The notes beneath the pieces were generated by a model that saw nothing but the letters and a program-made list of their open reading frames with translations, did not search any database and was not told where the DNA came from. DNA of 64,000 nt, from positions 141,712 to 205,711 of the forward strand of contig CACBCS010000002.1 in the NCBI GenBank assembly GCA_902537815.1. The letters run 5' to 3'. Of this stretch, positions 31,256-41,962 are shown one piece after another; positions within the stretch are counted from its first letter, which is position 1, and each line of letters starts with the position of its first letter. A program made the translations under genes and the position numbers. This DNA is from an uncultured Pseudohongiella sp. GTDB lineage: Bacteria > Pseudomonadota > Gammaproteobacteria > Pseudomonadales > Pseudohongiellaceae.

Positions 31256-31729
31256 CTATTCCTGCCATCGCTTGAGTGCATCGGCATCGCTTTCACGGCT
31301 TTCGATCCACTGACTCTCGGACGGGGTGGTTTGTTTTTTCCAGAAAGGGGCTCGGCTTTTGAGAAAATCCATGATGAAGTCAGCTGACTCGAATGCTGCC
31401 TGCCGATGCCTGCTGGCGGTGGCGACCAGAACAATCTGGTCCCCCGGATAGAGCTCTCCGATCCGATGGAGGATACGCACGCCCAGTAGCGGCCAGCGTC
31501 TGGACGCTTGCCGCGAGATCGCCTCCAGCTGTTTTTCCGTCATGCCGGGATAATGCTCTAAAAATAAGCGCTGAGTTTTATTGGAGCCATCGGATTCCTC
31601 GCTCTCTGCGCCGTGAAGTTCCCGCACCAGGCCCGTGAACAGGACAATAGCACCCGCATCACCGGCCTGATGACGCAAGGCCGTATATTCTGCCTCTACG
31701 TTGAAGTCTTCGTTTTGCACAGAGATCAT
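31256..31729 (-). CDS. moaE: Molybdopterin synthase catalytic subunit
   Basis: MoaE, with MoaD, inserts two sulfurs into cyclic pyranopterin monophosphate to make molybdopterin. The 157-residue protein has GAIVLFTGLVR, LEHYPGMTEK, HRIGEL..GD, and the catalytic Lys in RAPFWKKQ. It is the last gene of a moaC-moaD-moaE operon; it starts 2 bases after moaD. moaA is not in this window. Confidence 0.95.
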   Translation of the reverse strand: MISVQNEDFNVEAEYTALRHQAGDAGAIVLFTGLVRELHGAESEESDGSNKTQRLFLEHYPGMTEKQLEAISRQASRRWPLLGVRILHRIGELYPGDQIVLVATASRHRQAAFESADFIMDFLKSRAPFWKKQTTPSESQWIESRESDADALKRWQE

Positions 31730-31731
31730 GT

Positions 31732-31986
31732 CTAGCCTCCCGTCATGGGTGGGAAGAAGCCCACTTCATCACCATCAGTAATAGGCGAAGAGGCTTCTGC
31801 AAGTACTTGATTTACGGAAATAAGAGGCGGATTTGGATTTTGACTCAATTCGTTGAATGAAGAATCTGTCTCGCTTAAATGACTGATTAAAGCCGCCACA
31901 GTTGTCAGGTCCTCGACGGCCTCAAGCCGGTCTTCCCCTCTGCCCATGTGCTCCCTGATGCTCGCAAAATAGAGTACAGTAATCAT
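31732..31986 (-). CDS. moaD: Molybdopterin synthase sulfur-carrier subunit
   Basis: An 84-residue ubiquitin-like protein ending in Gly-Gly (PPMTGG), which is thiocarboxylated and donates sulfur through MoaE. The region DGDEVGFFPPMTGG is the family's C-terminal signature. It lies between moaC (9-base gap) and moaE (2-base gap). Confidence 0.94.
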   Translation of the reverse strand: MITVLYFASIREHMGRGEDRLEAVEDLTTVAALISHLSETDSSFNELSQNPNPPLISVNQVLAEASSPITDGDEVGFFPPMTGG

Positions 31987-31995
31987 TATGCTGAT

Positions 31996-32478
31996 CTATA
32001 CCGCCCGTGTGTAATGCCCACTGCGCCCACCTGACTTCTCCAGTAAGGTGACATCATTGATCACCATCTCTTTATCCACTGCCTTGCACATGTCATAAAC
32101 CGTGAGGGCGCTGACACTCGCCGCTGTGAGCGCTTCCATTTCCACACCGGTTTGGCCGGACAGTCGGCAAGTGGCTTCGATGGTCACGCAGCCGGACTCA
32201 GCATCGAGCGCAAGATCCACCGTGACCGAGGTCAACATGAGCGGATGGCAAAGCGGTATGAGATGGCTGCACTGCTTGGCAGCCTGTATTCCGGCTATCC
32301 TGGCAACGCTCAACACATCCCCTTTCTTGTGGCTCCCGTCGTCAATCATCGACAGTGTTTCGGCGCTCATAAACACCCGTGCCTGTGCTCTGGCGACCCG
32401 TTCCGTGCTCGCCTTATCACCGACATCGACCATATGCGCCTTGCCGTCAATGTCTAAGTGCGTGAATGATTTGCTCAT
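31996..32478 (-). CDS. moaC: Cyclic pyranopterin monophosphate synthase
   Basis: MoaC forms cPMP from the MoaA product in molybdenum cofactor synthesis. The 160-residue protein carries [18 protein letters not shown], the IPLCHPL motif with the catalytic His, GVEMEALTA and the K-S-GG-SGHY C-terminus. It heads the moaCDE operon and is divergent from nudJ. Confidence 0.96.
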   Translation of the reverse strand: MSKSFTHLDIDGKAHMVDVGDKASTERVARAQARVFMSAETLSMIDDGSHKKGDVLSVARIAGIQAAKQCSHLIPLCHPLMLTSVTVDLALDAESGCVTIEATCRLSGQTGVEMEALTAASVSALTVYDMCKAVDKEMVINDVTLLEKSGGRSGHYTRAV

Positions 32479-32600
32479 GAAATCGTGCTTCCTGAAAACT
32501 TACGCGAATTATCTCTTTTTCTGTGGCCTAGCAGAAGCCGCTTTTTAAGTTACATTGGCCAGTGCTCCCCTAACATTGATAACATTTCGTGTCGCAAGCC

Positions 32601-33038
32601 ATGAACCATTATCCCCACACCACCGTTGCCACCGTCGTCCCTCAGCAAGGGCGCTTTCTCATGGTGCAGGAAAAATCCGGTGAATCTCTGGTTTACAACC
32701 AACCCGCCGGCCATGTTGAAGTCGGGGAAGGCCTGATTGCCGCCGCGGTTCGAGAAACCTTCGAGGAAACAGGCTGGCAGGTAAGGGTCGAATGCCTCAT
32801 TGGAATTTACTCTCATGTACACAAAGAAAATGGAATTCATTACTTACGGCACTGTTTTCTTGCCACGCCTGAAAAGCACACTGCTGTGACGCCACCAGAT
32901 TCGGACATTGTCCAGGCGCTCTGGCTCAGCCATGTTGAGCTCAAAGCCATGCGGAATCAGCTTCGCAGTCCACTTGTCCTGCAGGCGCTGGCCGATCATG
33001 AGGCCGGACAGACCTATTCACTGGAGCTGATCAAGTGA
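32601..33038 (+). CDS. nudJ: NUDIX hydrolase, NudJ family
   Basis: A 145-residue pyrophosphohydrolase with a complete Nudix box starting GHVEVGEG and ending RETFEETGW (residues about 36-58), preceded by YNQPAGH. NudJ hydrolyses HMP-PP and nucleoside di/triphosphates. I start at ATG 32601, which matches the family N-terminus (HTTVATVV); an in-frame GTG at 32589 is possible and neither has a strong ribosome site. The stop overlaps the mnmA GTG (GTGA), the same coupling as nudJ-mnmA in E. coli. Confidence 0.9.
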   Translation: MNHYPHTTVATVVPQQGRFLMVQEKSGESLVYNQPAGHVEVGEGLIAAAVRETFEETGWQVRVECLIGIYSHVHKENGIHYLRHCFLATPEKHTAVTPPDSDIVQALWLSHVELKAMRNQLRSPLVLQALADHEAGQTYSLELIK

Positions 33039-34159
33039 TCACGCACACATTGAGCGCGTCAGGGTCAAGCGAAAGCCCGAAAAAAGTCATTGTTGGCATG
33101 TCCGGCGGCGTTGATTCCTCCGTTTCAGCCTATCTTCTGCAACAGGCGGGTCATGAAGTGAGCGGACTGTTCATGAAAAACTGGGAAGAGGACGATGGCA
33201 CCGAATACTGTACCGCACAGGCCGATCTGGCCGACGCACAATCGGTTTGTGACAGCCTGGGCGTCGAGCTACTGACCGCCAATTTTGCCGCGGAATACTG
33301 GGACAACGTCTTTGAGCATTTTCTCGCTGAATATCGCTCTGGAAGAACTCCTAATCCTGATGTGCTCTGTAACAGGGAGATCAAATTCAAGGCTTTCCTG
33401 GACTATGCGCACTCTCTGGGGGCCGACTGTATTGCGACCGGTCATTACGTACAGCGCGTCGATGAGGGCAGTCGAAGTTATTTGCATAAAGGCGTCGATG
33501 TGAATAAAGATCAGACGTATTTTCTCTGCGAAATAACTGAAGAAAATGTACGTAATACATTGTTTCCATTAGGTAATCTTGAAAAGCCAGAAGTTAGGAA
33601 GATTGCTTCTGACTTGCGGCTAGCCACCTCAAGGAAAAAAGACAGCACCGGGATCTGTTTCATCGGCGAGCGCAAATTTAAGGATTTTCTGAACACCTAT
33701 CTACCGGCCCAACCCGGGCGGATCGAAAGCCTGAACGGTGAGTTTCTGGGAGAACATGGTGGTTTGATGTACTACACGCTGGGGCAACGGCAGGGCCTGG
33801 GCATCGGTGGCCGGGCAGGTTGCGCCGAAGAGCCCTGGTATGTCGTGGCTAAAGACTTAAGTAATAACCTGCTAGTTGTGGCACAAGGCAACGAAAACAA
33901 TACCCTTTTATCAACAAGCGTCACAGCTTTAGAGGGCGCCTGGATAGATCAGCAGGGCCCGGATTTTCCGCTTCGCTGTCACGCAAAATTACGATACAGG
34001 CAGCCAGATCAACCATGCCACGTCAGCCAGGATGCGGCCGGTAGACTGAAAGTCGTATTTGACGAGCCTCAGCGGGCGGTAACGCCGGGGCAATACGTCG
34101 TATTCTATGAGGGTGAACGCTGTCTAGGAGGCGCTGTAGTGGACTCCTATGAGCGCTGA
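33035..34159 (+). CDS. mnmA: tRNA-specific 2-thiouridylase MnmA
   Basis: Final enzyme of s2U34 synthesis: it adenylates tRNA and receives sulfur from TusE. The 374-residue protein has the PP-loop [12 protein letters not shown] (21-32), the first catalytic Cys112 in PNPDVLCN, and Cys208 in STGICFIGE. The GTG start overlaps the nudJ stop; the first 17 residues are a Ser/Thr-rich extension. The tus genes at 18-19.5 kb complete the sulfur relay. Its end overlaps hflD by 11 bases. Confidence 0.96.
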   Translation: MITHTLSASGSSESPKKVIVGMSGGVDSSVSAYLLQQAGHEVSGLFMKNWEEDDGTEYCTAQADLADAQSVCDSLGVELLTANFAAEYWDNVFEHFLAEYRSGRTPNPDVLCNREIKFKAFLDYAHSLGADCIATGHYVQRVDEGSRSYLHKGVDVNKDQTYFLCEITEENVRNTLFPLGNLEKPEVRKIASDLRLATSRKKDSTGICFIGERKFKDFLNTYLPAQPGRIESLNGEFLGEHGGLMYYTLGQRQGLGIGGRAGCAEEPWYVVAKDLSNNLLVVAQGNENNTLLSTSVTALEGAWIDQQGPDFPLRCHAKLRYRQPDQPCHVSQDAAGRLKVVFDEPQRAVTPGQYVVFYEGERCLGGAVVDSYER

Positions 34160-34751
34160 CAACTTTCAGCGGCCGCAATTACAGGCCCTGACCCTGTCTG
34201 ATGTCGTGCAGTCGGCGCAACTGGTTCGCGGACGGGCCAATACGGGCAGTGCACTCTATCCCGCAATAAAAGAATTGATCGACCCACGCTTTCTGCTGAA
34301 CGTCCCTTCGTTCATTACCATTTTCCCGGACCTGCGGTTGGCTCGACCCGGTCTGGAATGGCTCACAGCGCGGGCGCGACAACTCAGCCCCGGGGAAAAC
34401 GATGAAGTCCTGCGCTACACAAGAAACCTGTTGCTGCTGCGAACGGAGTTGATGGCGGATACCGACATGCAGTCGAGGCTTGGCAGGAGACTTCAATCAA
34501 TCAGCCCACTTTCTGCTCCGGTTTCAGACCCCCACAGGCAAACAAAGCACCCTACAGAGCCCATAGGGTTGCATCAGACTGAGCGCAGTTTTGAGGCGCT
34601 GGCGACCCTGTATAAGGATACAATAAGCACGCTTTCCTACCGTATCCAGATACAGGAAAAAGTTGAACACCTGCATGACGAGATAATCGCCAATTGTATA
34701 CGCGCCCTACTTTGGCCGGTATCCGGTTCGCCGTGCTGTGGAACCAGATAG
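34149..34751 (+). CDS. hflD: High-frequency lysogenization protein HflD, apparent C-terminal frameshift
   Basis: The 200-residue reading frame matches HflD up to IRALL at residue 188 (34712). HflD is a peripheral membrane protein encoded between mnmA and purB. After 34712 the frame reads into a Cys/Pro tail and stops at 34751. In the -1 frame, starting TTG at 34712, the sequence continues [18 protein letters not shown] and on to TAG at 34820-34822. That gives 224 residues, close to the E. coli length, and restores the family's LLAGIRAAVLW motif. One T appears to be missing from a short T run at 34711-34713. This is either a true mutation or a sequence error. Confidence 0.85.
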   Translation: MSADNFQRPQLQALTLSDVVQSAQLVRGRANTGSALYPAIKELIDPRFLLNVPSFITIFPDLRLARPGLEWLTARARQLSPGENDEVLRYTRNLLLLRTELMADTDMQSRLGRRLQSISPLSAPVSDPHRQTKHPTEPIGLHQTERSFEALATLYKDTISTLSYRIQIQEKVEHLHDEIIANCIRALLWPVSGSPCCGTR

Positions 34752-34822
34752 GAGGCCGGCCATGGCATCTGTTCATAATTGGCCGGATCAATCGCATTGC
34801 GACTTCGATGCTTAAAAATTAG

Positions 34823-36220
<1,398 letters not shown>

Positions 36221-36229
36221 ACAGGCGGT

Positions 36230-37417
36230 ATGCTCAAGCCCAATGTTGATAAAGCCGAATTTCTGAAGAATTATTGGCAGAAAAAACCGTTACTTATTAA
36301 GAATTTCTTTAGTAATTTCGAAGATTATACCAATCCGGAAGAGTTACTCGAAATCGCCTGTATAGATGCAGTAGACAGTCGCATCGTCACGACTCGGCCT
36401 GAATATTGTGTTGCCGAGCGCTATTCCCTGACCCAGGGGCCATTTGACTCCGACTCCCTGCCCGCCCTAACGGAAAAGAACTGGAGTGTGCTCGTTCAGT
36501 CATCAGAACTGTGGATTACAGATCTGCGGGAGATGATCCAAGCTTTTGGTTTTCTGCCACGCTGGCGTATCGAAGACATCATGGTGTCGTTTGCCACTCA
36601 GGGTGGCGGTGTCGGTCCCCATTTTGATCAATATGATGTCTTCCTTGTCCAGGGCCTTGGTCGGCGCACTTGGTGTATCGGTGAGCGTATCGACCTTACG
36701 ACACCCCATCAATCGCCGGCCGACACAGCTTCACACTTAAATCTCATCGATGAATTTGAAGTAAATCAGAAATTTACCGTAGAAAGCGGAGATGTTCTGT
36801 ATCTTCCTCCGGGCTACACCCACTGGGGAATTTCCCAATCCCCAAGTCTTTGCTACTCGGTAGGTTTCAGAGCCCCTTCCAATGCGGAAATGATCGAATC
36901 TTTCAGCAATCGGGTGATGGAACTGCTGACTGAGTCGCAGCGGCTGACTGATCATACGACTCCGGCAATGCGGGACAGCGCCGAAATTACCACAAAGGAC
37001 TGGCAGCATGCGTGGGAGGTGGTTGCTGGCCTCCTGGCAAACAAGGGCGCATTTTTACGGGCATTCGGCAGCCTGGTAACGGAAGCCAAATCGCCCGAGT
37101 TTATCGAACCGCTCGCTGATGAGGTTCATATCGAGGAATTGCTCGCCTTCAAGGGACCAACAGTAGAGCTGATGAGAAATCCGGCGTCACGATTTGCTTA
37201 TACCGTCCAGACAGACTCCGACCCCGTGTTGCTATTCGTTGATGGCGAGAGCTATGAGCTTGACAGAATTTGCCTGCCTGCTGTCAGGGCGCTCTGTGCT
37301 GATGCGCTGGAAAACCTATTTGACATTTCAGAGCTCTGGCAGACGGACGAAAGTCGGGCCCTGATCTGCCGGTTGGTGCAAAGCGGCGCACTCTGGCTGA
37401 CGGAAGAGGAAGATTAA
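36230..37417 (+). CDS. roxA: Ribosomal oxygenase RoxA (YcfD), cupin/JmjC type
   Basis: A 2-oxoglutarate/Fe(II) hydroxylase that modifies an Arg of ribosomal protein L16. The 395-residue protein has iron ligands His131, Asp133 (GPHFDQYDVF) and His198 (PPGYTHWG), followed by the C-terminal dimerisation and winged-helix regions (about 220-395). The size matches YcfD. It starts 9 bases after purB, so cotranscription is expected. Confidence 0.93.
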   Translation: MLKPNVDKAEFLKNYWQKKPLLIKNFFSNFEDYTNPEELLEIACIDAVDSRIVTTRPEYCVAERYSLTQGPFDSDSLPALTEKNWSVLVQSSELWITDLREMIQAFGFLPRWRIEDIMVSFATQGGGVGPHFDQYDVFLVQGLGRRTWCIGERIDLTTPHQSPADTASHLNLIDEFEVNQKFTVESGDVLYLPPGYTHWGISQSPSLCYSVGFRAPSNAEMIESFSNRVMELLTESQRLTDHTTPAMRDSAEITTKDWQHAWEVVAGLLANKGAFLRAFGSLVTEAKSPEFIEPLADEVHIEELLAFKGPTVELMRNPASRFAYTVQTDSDPVLLFVDGESYELDRICLPAVRALCADALENLFDISELWQTDESRALICRLVQSGALWLTEEED

Positions 37418-37482
37418 CGCCTGTTCGGCAGTCTGGCTCATGTGTTCAAGCGCCTGAGCAGACCCTGGCGCCCTTAACGGCC

Positions 37483-38097
37483 CTATTTCAGATCACGCGT
37501 GCTGGCGGCAATAAATTGCTGCTTAAGTGCGTCATAGCTTGTCACAGAGGGGAACTGAGGGAACTCGGCAATGACATTGTCCGGAGCCCGAAACAGAATA
37601 CCCGCGTCAGCTTCAGCCAGCATAGTTGTGTCATTGTAGGAATCGCCTGCGGCGATCACCCGAAAGTTAAGACCACGAAAAGCTTTTACGCATTGCCTCT
37701 TGGGGTCTTCCTGGCGCAATTTATAATCAACAATGTGGCCTTGCTCATTAGTGATCAGGCGATGGCAAAACAAGGCCGGAAAGTCCAACTGACGCATCAG
37801 TGGGTGAGAGAATTCATAGAAAGTGTCAGATAAAATAATGAGTTGGAAACGTGACTTCAACCAACTGGCGAAGTCAGTGGCCCCTTCAAGCGGGCTCATC
37901 GTCGCAATGACCTCGTGAATGTCTGGCAAGCCGAGCTTGTGCTGATTGAGAATATCCAAACGCTGTCTCATCAGGACGTTGTAATCCGGGATATCCCGAG
38001 TTGTGGCTTTGAGCTCGTCAATGCCTGTTTTTTTGGCAAAACCAATCCAGATTTCCGGGATCAGCACACCCTCTAAATCTAAGCAGGCCAGTTCCAT
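37483..38097 (-). CDS. thrH: Bifunctional phosphoserine phosphatase/homoserine phosphotransferase ThrH
   Basis: A 204-residue HAD-family enzyme starting MELACLDLEGVLIPEIW, with the nucleophile Asp7 and Glu9 in DLEGV, IILSDTFYEF in motif II, and GDSYNDTTML in motif IV. These match Pseudomonas ThrH closely along the whole length. It can dephosphorylate phosphoserine and transfer phosphate to homoserine. It is convergent with roxA and sits alone. Confidence 0.93.
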   Translation of the reverse strand: MELACLDLEGVLIPEIWIGFAKKTGIDELKATTRDIPDYNVLMRQRLDILNQHKLGLPDIHEVIATMSPLEGATDFASWLKSRFQLIILSDTFYEFSHPLMRQLDFPALFCHRLITNEQGHIVDYKLRQEDPKRQCVKAFRGLNFRVIAAGDSYNDTTMLAEADAGILFRAPDNVIAEFPQFPSVTSYDALKQQFIAASTRDLK

Positions 38098-38496
38098 TGA
38101 ATAAATCTCCTTACTGTGAGTCCAGAGTTAAGGCGAGCCTGTTGAAGCGTAAGCGGGAATTGGGGAGCATCCCACCAAAAACCGCAGCTGATAGGCTGAG
38201 AGAGCCAAAAGTAGCAAATTCAAGCGATTTTGGCATTCAATACCGCGTGAGTCTGACCTCGGGATCCAAACAAACCCGTTTCGCGGCGGACAATATCGAT
38301 AAGCCAGAGGGAGCAACATGCTGCCCGTTTGCCCCGCCTAAACCTATAATTAATAAATTATTTTTCACGTGGAACATGGCCTGTGTCATCGTGAAACATT
38401 GACACAGATGCGAACTCAGTGGGTGCAATTGGCCGGCACATTCCATTATCGCGGGAATCTAATAGACAGGACCTGAGAAAATCAGCAAGCGGACTG
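38098..38496. other. Intergenic region upstream of thrH with parS-like sequence
   Basis: A 399-base gap between two minus-strand genes. Left part presumably holds the thrH promoter. An AT-rich block at 38345-38365 leads into the parS-like pair annotated separately. No coding frame is supported. Confidence 0.5.
38361..38407. promoter_or_regulatory. parS-like element(s) overlapping an inverted repeat
   Basis: TTTTTCACGTGGAACA at 38361-38376 differs from the parS-type 16-mer TGTTTCACGTGGAACA at one base (second position). Five bases later TGTGTCATCGTGAAACA (38382-38398) resembles parS with one inserted base and one mismatch. The second overlaps an 8-bp inverted repeat, CTGTGTCA (38381-38388)/TGACACAG (38400-38407). 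ParB/Spo0J-type proteins bind parS. No parA/parB or origin genes are in this window, so function is an inference. Confidence 0.4.
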
Positions 38497-39414
38497 CTAC
38501 GAATTGGCGACACCATGCGGAACATGCCCGGTTGCCACATGATGACGGGCAGATTCACAGTGGCCCTGCTGATCATCAAAAAAAACGTCTGCGTCGAAAG
38601 CCTGAAGAAACTCACCTTTCGACAGACCTCCGAGAAAAAGCGACTCGTCGATCCGGATGTCCCAGGCGCGTAAGGTGCGCACTACCCGCTCATGTGCCGG
38701 CGCCGCTCTTGCAGTGACCAGACACGTTCTGATGGGCGACTCACCGGAGGGAAAGGCGCGCTGGAGCTGCTGTAAGGCGTGCAAAAAAGGCTTGAAGGGC
38801 CCGCCGGCCAGCGGCCGATTCGCCGAATCGCGCTCATTCTTAGTAAATGCTTCTAGGCCTTTGTTTTTAAAGATTTTTTCCGATTCATCTGAGAACAGTA
38901 CCGCGTCCCCATCGAAGGCGATTTTGAGGATCTGCTCATTGGTATTGCTTTTCACTGACGGCAGGATTGTCGCTGCAGCGACACCCTGCTCCAGTGCTTG
39001 CCGGACATCTGCTCCATCGGTGGATAAAAACAAATGACTGTTGAAAGCCGAGATATAGCGATAAGGGCTGTCCCCGCCGCAAAATGCGGCGCGTGTGATG
39101 TTAAGGTGATAATGCTCAATGGAGTTAAACACCCTGAGCCCGGTATCCGCACTATTTCGAGACAGCAGAATGACCTCAACCGGGGACCCCTCAACCAGTT
39201 GGTTAAGATTGAGCAATTTCTCAACCAGATGAAAAGCCACTCCCGGCTGCAAGGACTCATCCTCGTGTTCGATCTGGTATTGCTGGTAAGCAGCGAGGCC
39301 TTCTTGCTCATAAACCGCATGGCTATCGGCAAGGTCGAACAGCGCTCGAGATGAGATTGCAATGACGAGAGGATCAATTCCAAGAGCGGTCACGGGAAGC
39401 ACCCAGCACAACAA
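38497..39414 (-). CDS. 5'-nucleotidase, cytosolic cN-I type
   Basis: The 305-residue product has the cN-I family pattern: IAISSRALFDLADSH near the N-terminus, VILLSRNSADTGLRVFNSI, FCGGDSPYRYISAFNSHLFLS, then FDGDAVLFSDESE and FFDDQQGHCE at the HAD-like metal sites. Family members dephosphorylate nucleoside monophosphates. The frame has no ATG; TTG at 39414 or an internal GTG (for example at about 39402) is the start, and no clear ribosome site distinguishes them. It stands alone between thrH and msrA on the same strand. Confidence 0.82.
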   Translation of the reverse strand: MLCWVLPVTALGIDPLVIAISSRALFDLADSHAVYEQEGLAAYQQYQIEHEDESLQPGVAFHLVEKLLNLNQLVEGSPVEVILLSRNSADTGLRVFNSIEHYHLNITRAAFCGGDSPYRYISAFNSHLFLSTDGADVRQALEQGVAAATILPSVKSNTNEQILKIAFDGDAVLFSDESEKIFKNKGLEAFTKNERDSANRPLAGGPFKPFLHALQQLQRAFPSGESPIRTCLVTARAAPAHERVVRTLRAWDIRIDESLFLGGLSKGEFLQAFDADVFFDDQQGHCESARHHVATGHVPHGVANS

Positions 39415-39506
39415 AACACAGATAGTCTATCAGACGACGCGGCAGGCCGCTCTGTTAACGAGCTCACGTAGCGCCTATCCTCTGGAAGCCTGCTGGATAT
39501 GAACAG

Positions 39507-40160
39507 CTAGACGCCAGAGCTTGGGGCATAGCAAACGCCCGTACCCGCGAGCCCACAGTAGCCTCCAGGGTTTTTCGCGAGATACTGCTGATGATAATCT
39601 TCAGCATAATAAAAATCGCTTAACTTTCTGACTTCAGTGGTAATACTGCCGAATGATTTTCCGCGCAATGCCTGTTGAAAATGCGCCAGACTCGCCTTGG
39701 CGTGCTCACACTGCTGACTGTCGGTCCAATAGATGGCAGAGCGATACTGCGTTCCGAAATCATTACCTTGTCGCATGCCCTGGGTAGGATCATGGGCCTC
39801 CCAAAATGCAGCGAGCAGCTGTTCATAGGAGATAAGCTTGGGATCATAGAAAACTAAGACAACCTCGGTATGACCTGTTTTTCCGCTACACACATCTTCA
39901 TAACTTGGATTTTTCGTTAACCCCCCCGCATAACCCACCGCCGTGCTGAACACCCCGGGCAATTCCCAGAAAAGACGTTCTGCTCCCCAAAAGCACCCCA
40001 AGCCAAATACGGCTTTGCGCAGATTAGCCGGCACAGGTTCCTCGATAGGATTCCCTTTCACAAAGTGTTCACGGGAAAACTGGTTGGGATAGGCACGGTC
40101 GGGTATTGCGGTCTCCGCTGTTGGCAGTGCAACGGGTTTCTTACTCATTCCGAATAACAT
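39507..40160 (-). CDS. msrA: Peptide methionine sulfoxide reductase MsrA
   Basis: Reduces Met-S-sulfoxide in proteins. A 217-residue protein with the catalytic Cys56 in [15 protein letters not shown], and recycling Cys residues at the C-terminus ([13 protein letters not shown]). The N-terminal 45 residues ([16 protein letters not shown]) match the longer E. coli-type MsrA. ATG 40160 is the start. Confidence 0.95.
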   Translation of the reverse strand: MLFGMSKKPVALPTAETAIPDRAYPNQFSREHFVKGNPIEEPVPANLRKAVFGLGCFWGAERLFWELPGVFSTAVGYAGGLTKNPSYEDVCSGKTGHTEVVLVFYDPKLISYEQLLAAFWEAHDPTQGMRQGNDFGTQYRSAIYWTDSQQCEHAKASLAHFQQALRGKSFGSITTEVRKLSDFYYAEDYHQQYLAKNPGGYCGLAGTGVCYAPSSGV

Positions 40161-40598
40161 CTTGTCTTTCCTCTTTAATGCTCAGCATCCTATTATGTAT
40201 CACAGGAAGCCGGTCTTTCGCCGTAGAAGCGTATTCGATCAAGGCTTGCGGTACAAAACCGTCAGATGTTCCGCGTGACTGTCGATGCGCGTGCGAAGCC
40301 GCGGTACGGGACCGGAGGCACCGAGCTTGGCCCTTTTACACGCGCGCCCTGTTAATTCTCGATAGTGCGTTGTCAGAACCACATCAGGGTCGTGCCAGTC
40401 TGCCTCTCTTTACTCGACGCAGGTTCACGATTGCTTTTAACACATGACGCCTGCGATGATAGACCGGATTATCCTTATTGCGACTATATTCTAAAACAAA
40501 GTGGGTAACCGATGATGATTTCACGACTGCCAGCTCACGACAGCCCGGTGATTTTTGCGGACATGCAAGCGTGCCATGTGACTCATGAGCCTCACCCA
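40161..40598. other. Divergent spacer between msrA and the epoxide hydrolase gene
   Basis: 438 bases. A plus-strand frame through 40447 overlaps the msrA 5' end and has no protein-like composition. The open frame leading into the hydrolase from 40512 lacks a ribosome site. Promoters for both flanking genes are expected but none is clear. Confidence 0.5.
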
Positions 40599-41927
40599 AT
40601 GAAAAAGACTTGGAGTGGCGGGCTTACAAAAGACCTCCTGTTCGCGTTCTTGTTTACAGTAGTGACGTGTCATTCCTCCGCAGCCCCAGATACTATACAA
40701 GTCATGTCACCTGAAACACTGAATCAAGTCTCTTACAGAGAGAGCACTGAACTCTTGGCGGCGAACCCTGACACCATCAGGCCCTTTGAAATCAACGTCG
40801 ATGAGGCTGCAATTACAGATTTACATGCCCGTCTGGCGTTGACCCGATTACCAGATCAGATACCGGGCACCTACTGGGAGTACGGCACTGAACTGAGCTA
40901 CCTTGACGAGTTGTTGAGCTATTGGCAATCAGAATTTGACTGGCCCGCACAGCAGGATGCTCTGAATAAGTTTGATCACTATAAAACCCTTCTTGACGAC
41001 ATCGACCTTCACTTCATCCATCAAAGATCTGATCGGGCCGATGCGATCCCGCTGTTACTGGTCCATGGATGGCCGGGATCAATCAGTGAATTTCAGAAAA
41101 TCATCCCGGCACTGACCAATCCTGAACAGTATGGTGGCAATTCGAGTGATGGCTTTCACGTTATTGCTCCATCGCTACCGGGCTTCGGCTTTTCCTCTGC
41201 GCCAGAGACTCCGGGTTTCGGCCCTGAGCAGATGGCTCTGACCTTTGCAGCTTTGATGGAGAGGTTAGGATATGAACGTTATGCGCTTGCCGGGGGCGAC
41301 TGGGGGGCCATCATTAATCGCCATCTCGCAAACCATTATCCCGAGCGCCTGATTGGCCTGCATTCAAACATGATCCTCGCGAATTCGCCTTCCGATGCGG
41401 CCCGTCGAGATTCCGTTCCTGCAGATGAAGCGGCAAGAGTCGAGGCCAGACGGTCTTTTATGTTGAATGAGGTAGGCTATCAGCAGATTCAAGGCACCAA
41501 ACCGCAGACACTGGGTTATGGGTTAAATGACTCGCCCGCCGGACTGGCGGCATGGATCGTCGAAAAATTTCACGGCTGGAGCGATTTGCCCCAGGGCCCC
41601 AACGGCGACCTCGACAACAATTTTACTAAAGATGAACTTCTGACCAATATTTCAATCTACTGGTTCACCAACAGCATTACCTCGTCGACGCGGATTTACT
41701 ACGAGAACCGCAACAGCAGGCCTCTGAAACCGATGGAATTCATCAGCGTCCCAACGGGTGCCGCCATCTTTCCCGCAGAGATTTACATTCTACCGAGAGC
41801 CTGGGTAGAGGAAGCCTACGATCTGCGGCACTGGACCGTCATGCCAAAAGGCGGTCACTTCGCAGCACTTGAGCAACCGGAATTTTATATTAATGATTTG
41901 CGGGATTTCTATCGCTTACTGCGATGA
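40599..41927 (+). CDS. Exported epoxide hydrolase, alpha/beta fold
   Basis: The 442-residue protein starts with a signal peptide (MKKTW... to about SSAAP, residue 29), then an EHN domain (about 60-165) as in microsomal-type epoxide hydrolases, and an alpha/beta hydrolase core. Visible catalytic elements are the oxyanion HGWPG (156-160), nucleophile Asp234 in GGDWGA and His420 in KGGHFAALEQPE. It would open epoxides to diols, here outside the cytoplasm. ATG 40599 is chosen because it gives a proper signal peptide. AbgT follows 35 bases later, likely in one transcript. Confidence 0.85.
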   Translation: MKKTWSGGLTKDLLFAFLFTVVTCHSSAAPDTIQVMSPETLNQVSYRESTELLAANPDTIRPFEINVDEAAITDLHARLALTRLPDQIPGTYWEYGTELSYLDELLSYWQSEFDWPAQQDALNKFDHYKTLLDDIDLHFIHQRSDRADAIPLLLVHGWPGSISEFQKIIPALTNPEQYGGNSSDGFHVIAPSLPGFGFSSAPETPGFGPEQMALTFAALMERLGYERYALAGGDWGAIINRHLANHYPERLIGLHSNMILANSPSDAARRDSVPADEAARVEARRSFMLNEVGYQQIQGTKPQTLGYGLNDSPAGLAAWIVEKFHGWSDLPQGPNGDLDNNFTKDELLTNISIYWFTNSITSSTRIYYENRNSRPLKPMEFISVPTGAAIFPAEIYILPRAWVEEAYDLRHWTVMPKGGHFAALEQPEFYINDLRDFYRLLR

Positions 41928-41962
41928 AGCTCTGTTCATCGCGACTCGCTTGAGGCCACAAC

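Noticed and set aside
34705..34720. Programmed -1 frameshifting in hflD
   Set aside because: The codons CTA CTT TGG do not form an X XXY YYZ slippery site and no stimulatory hairpin was recognised; mutation or sequence error is simpler.
40106..40447. A 113-codon plus-strand frame over the msrA 5' end
   Set aside because: It is antisense to a confident gene for part of its length, has no ribosome site and an Arg/Ser-rich shadow composition.
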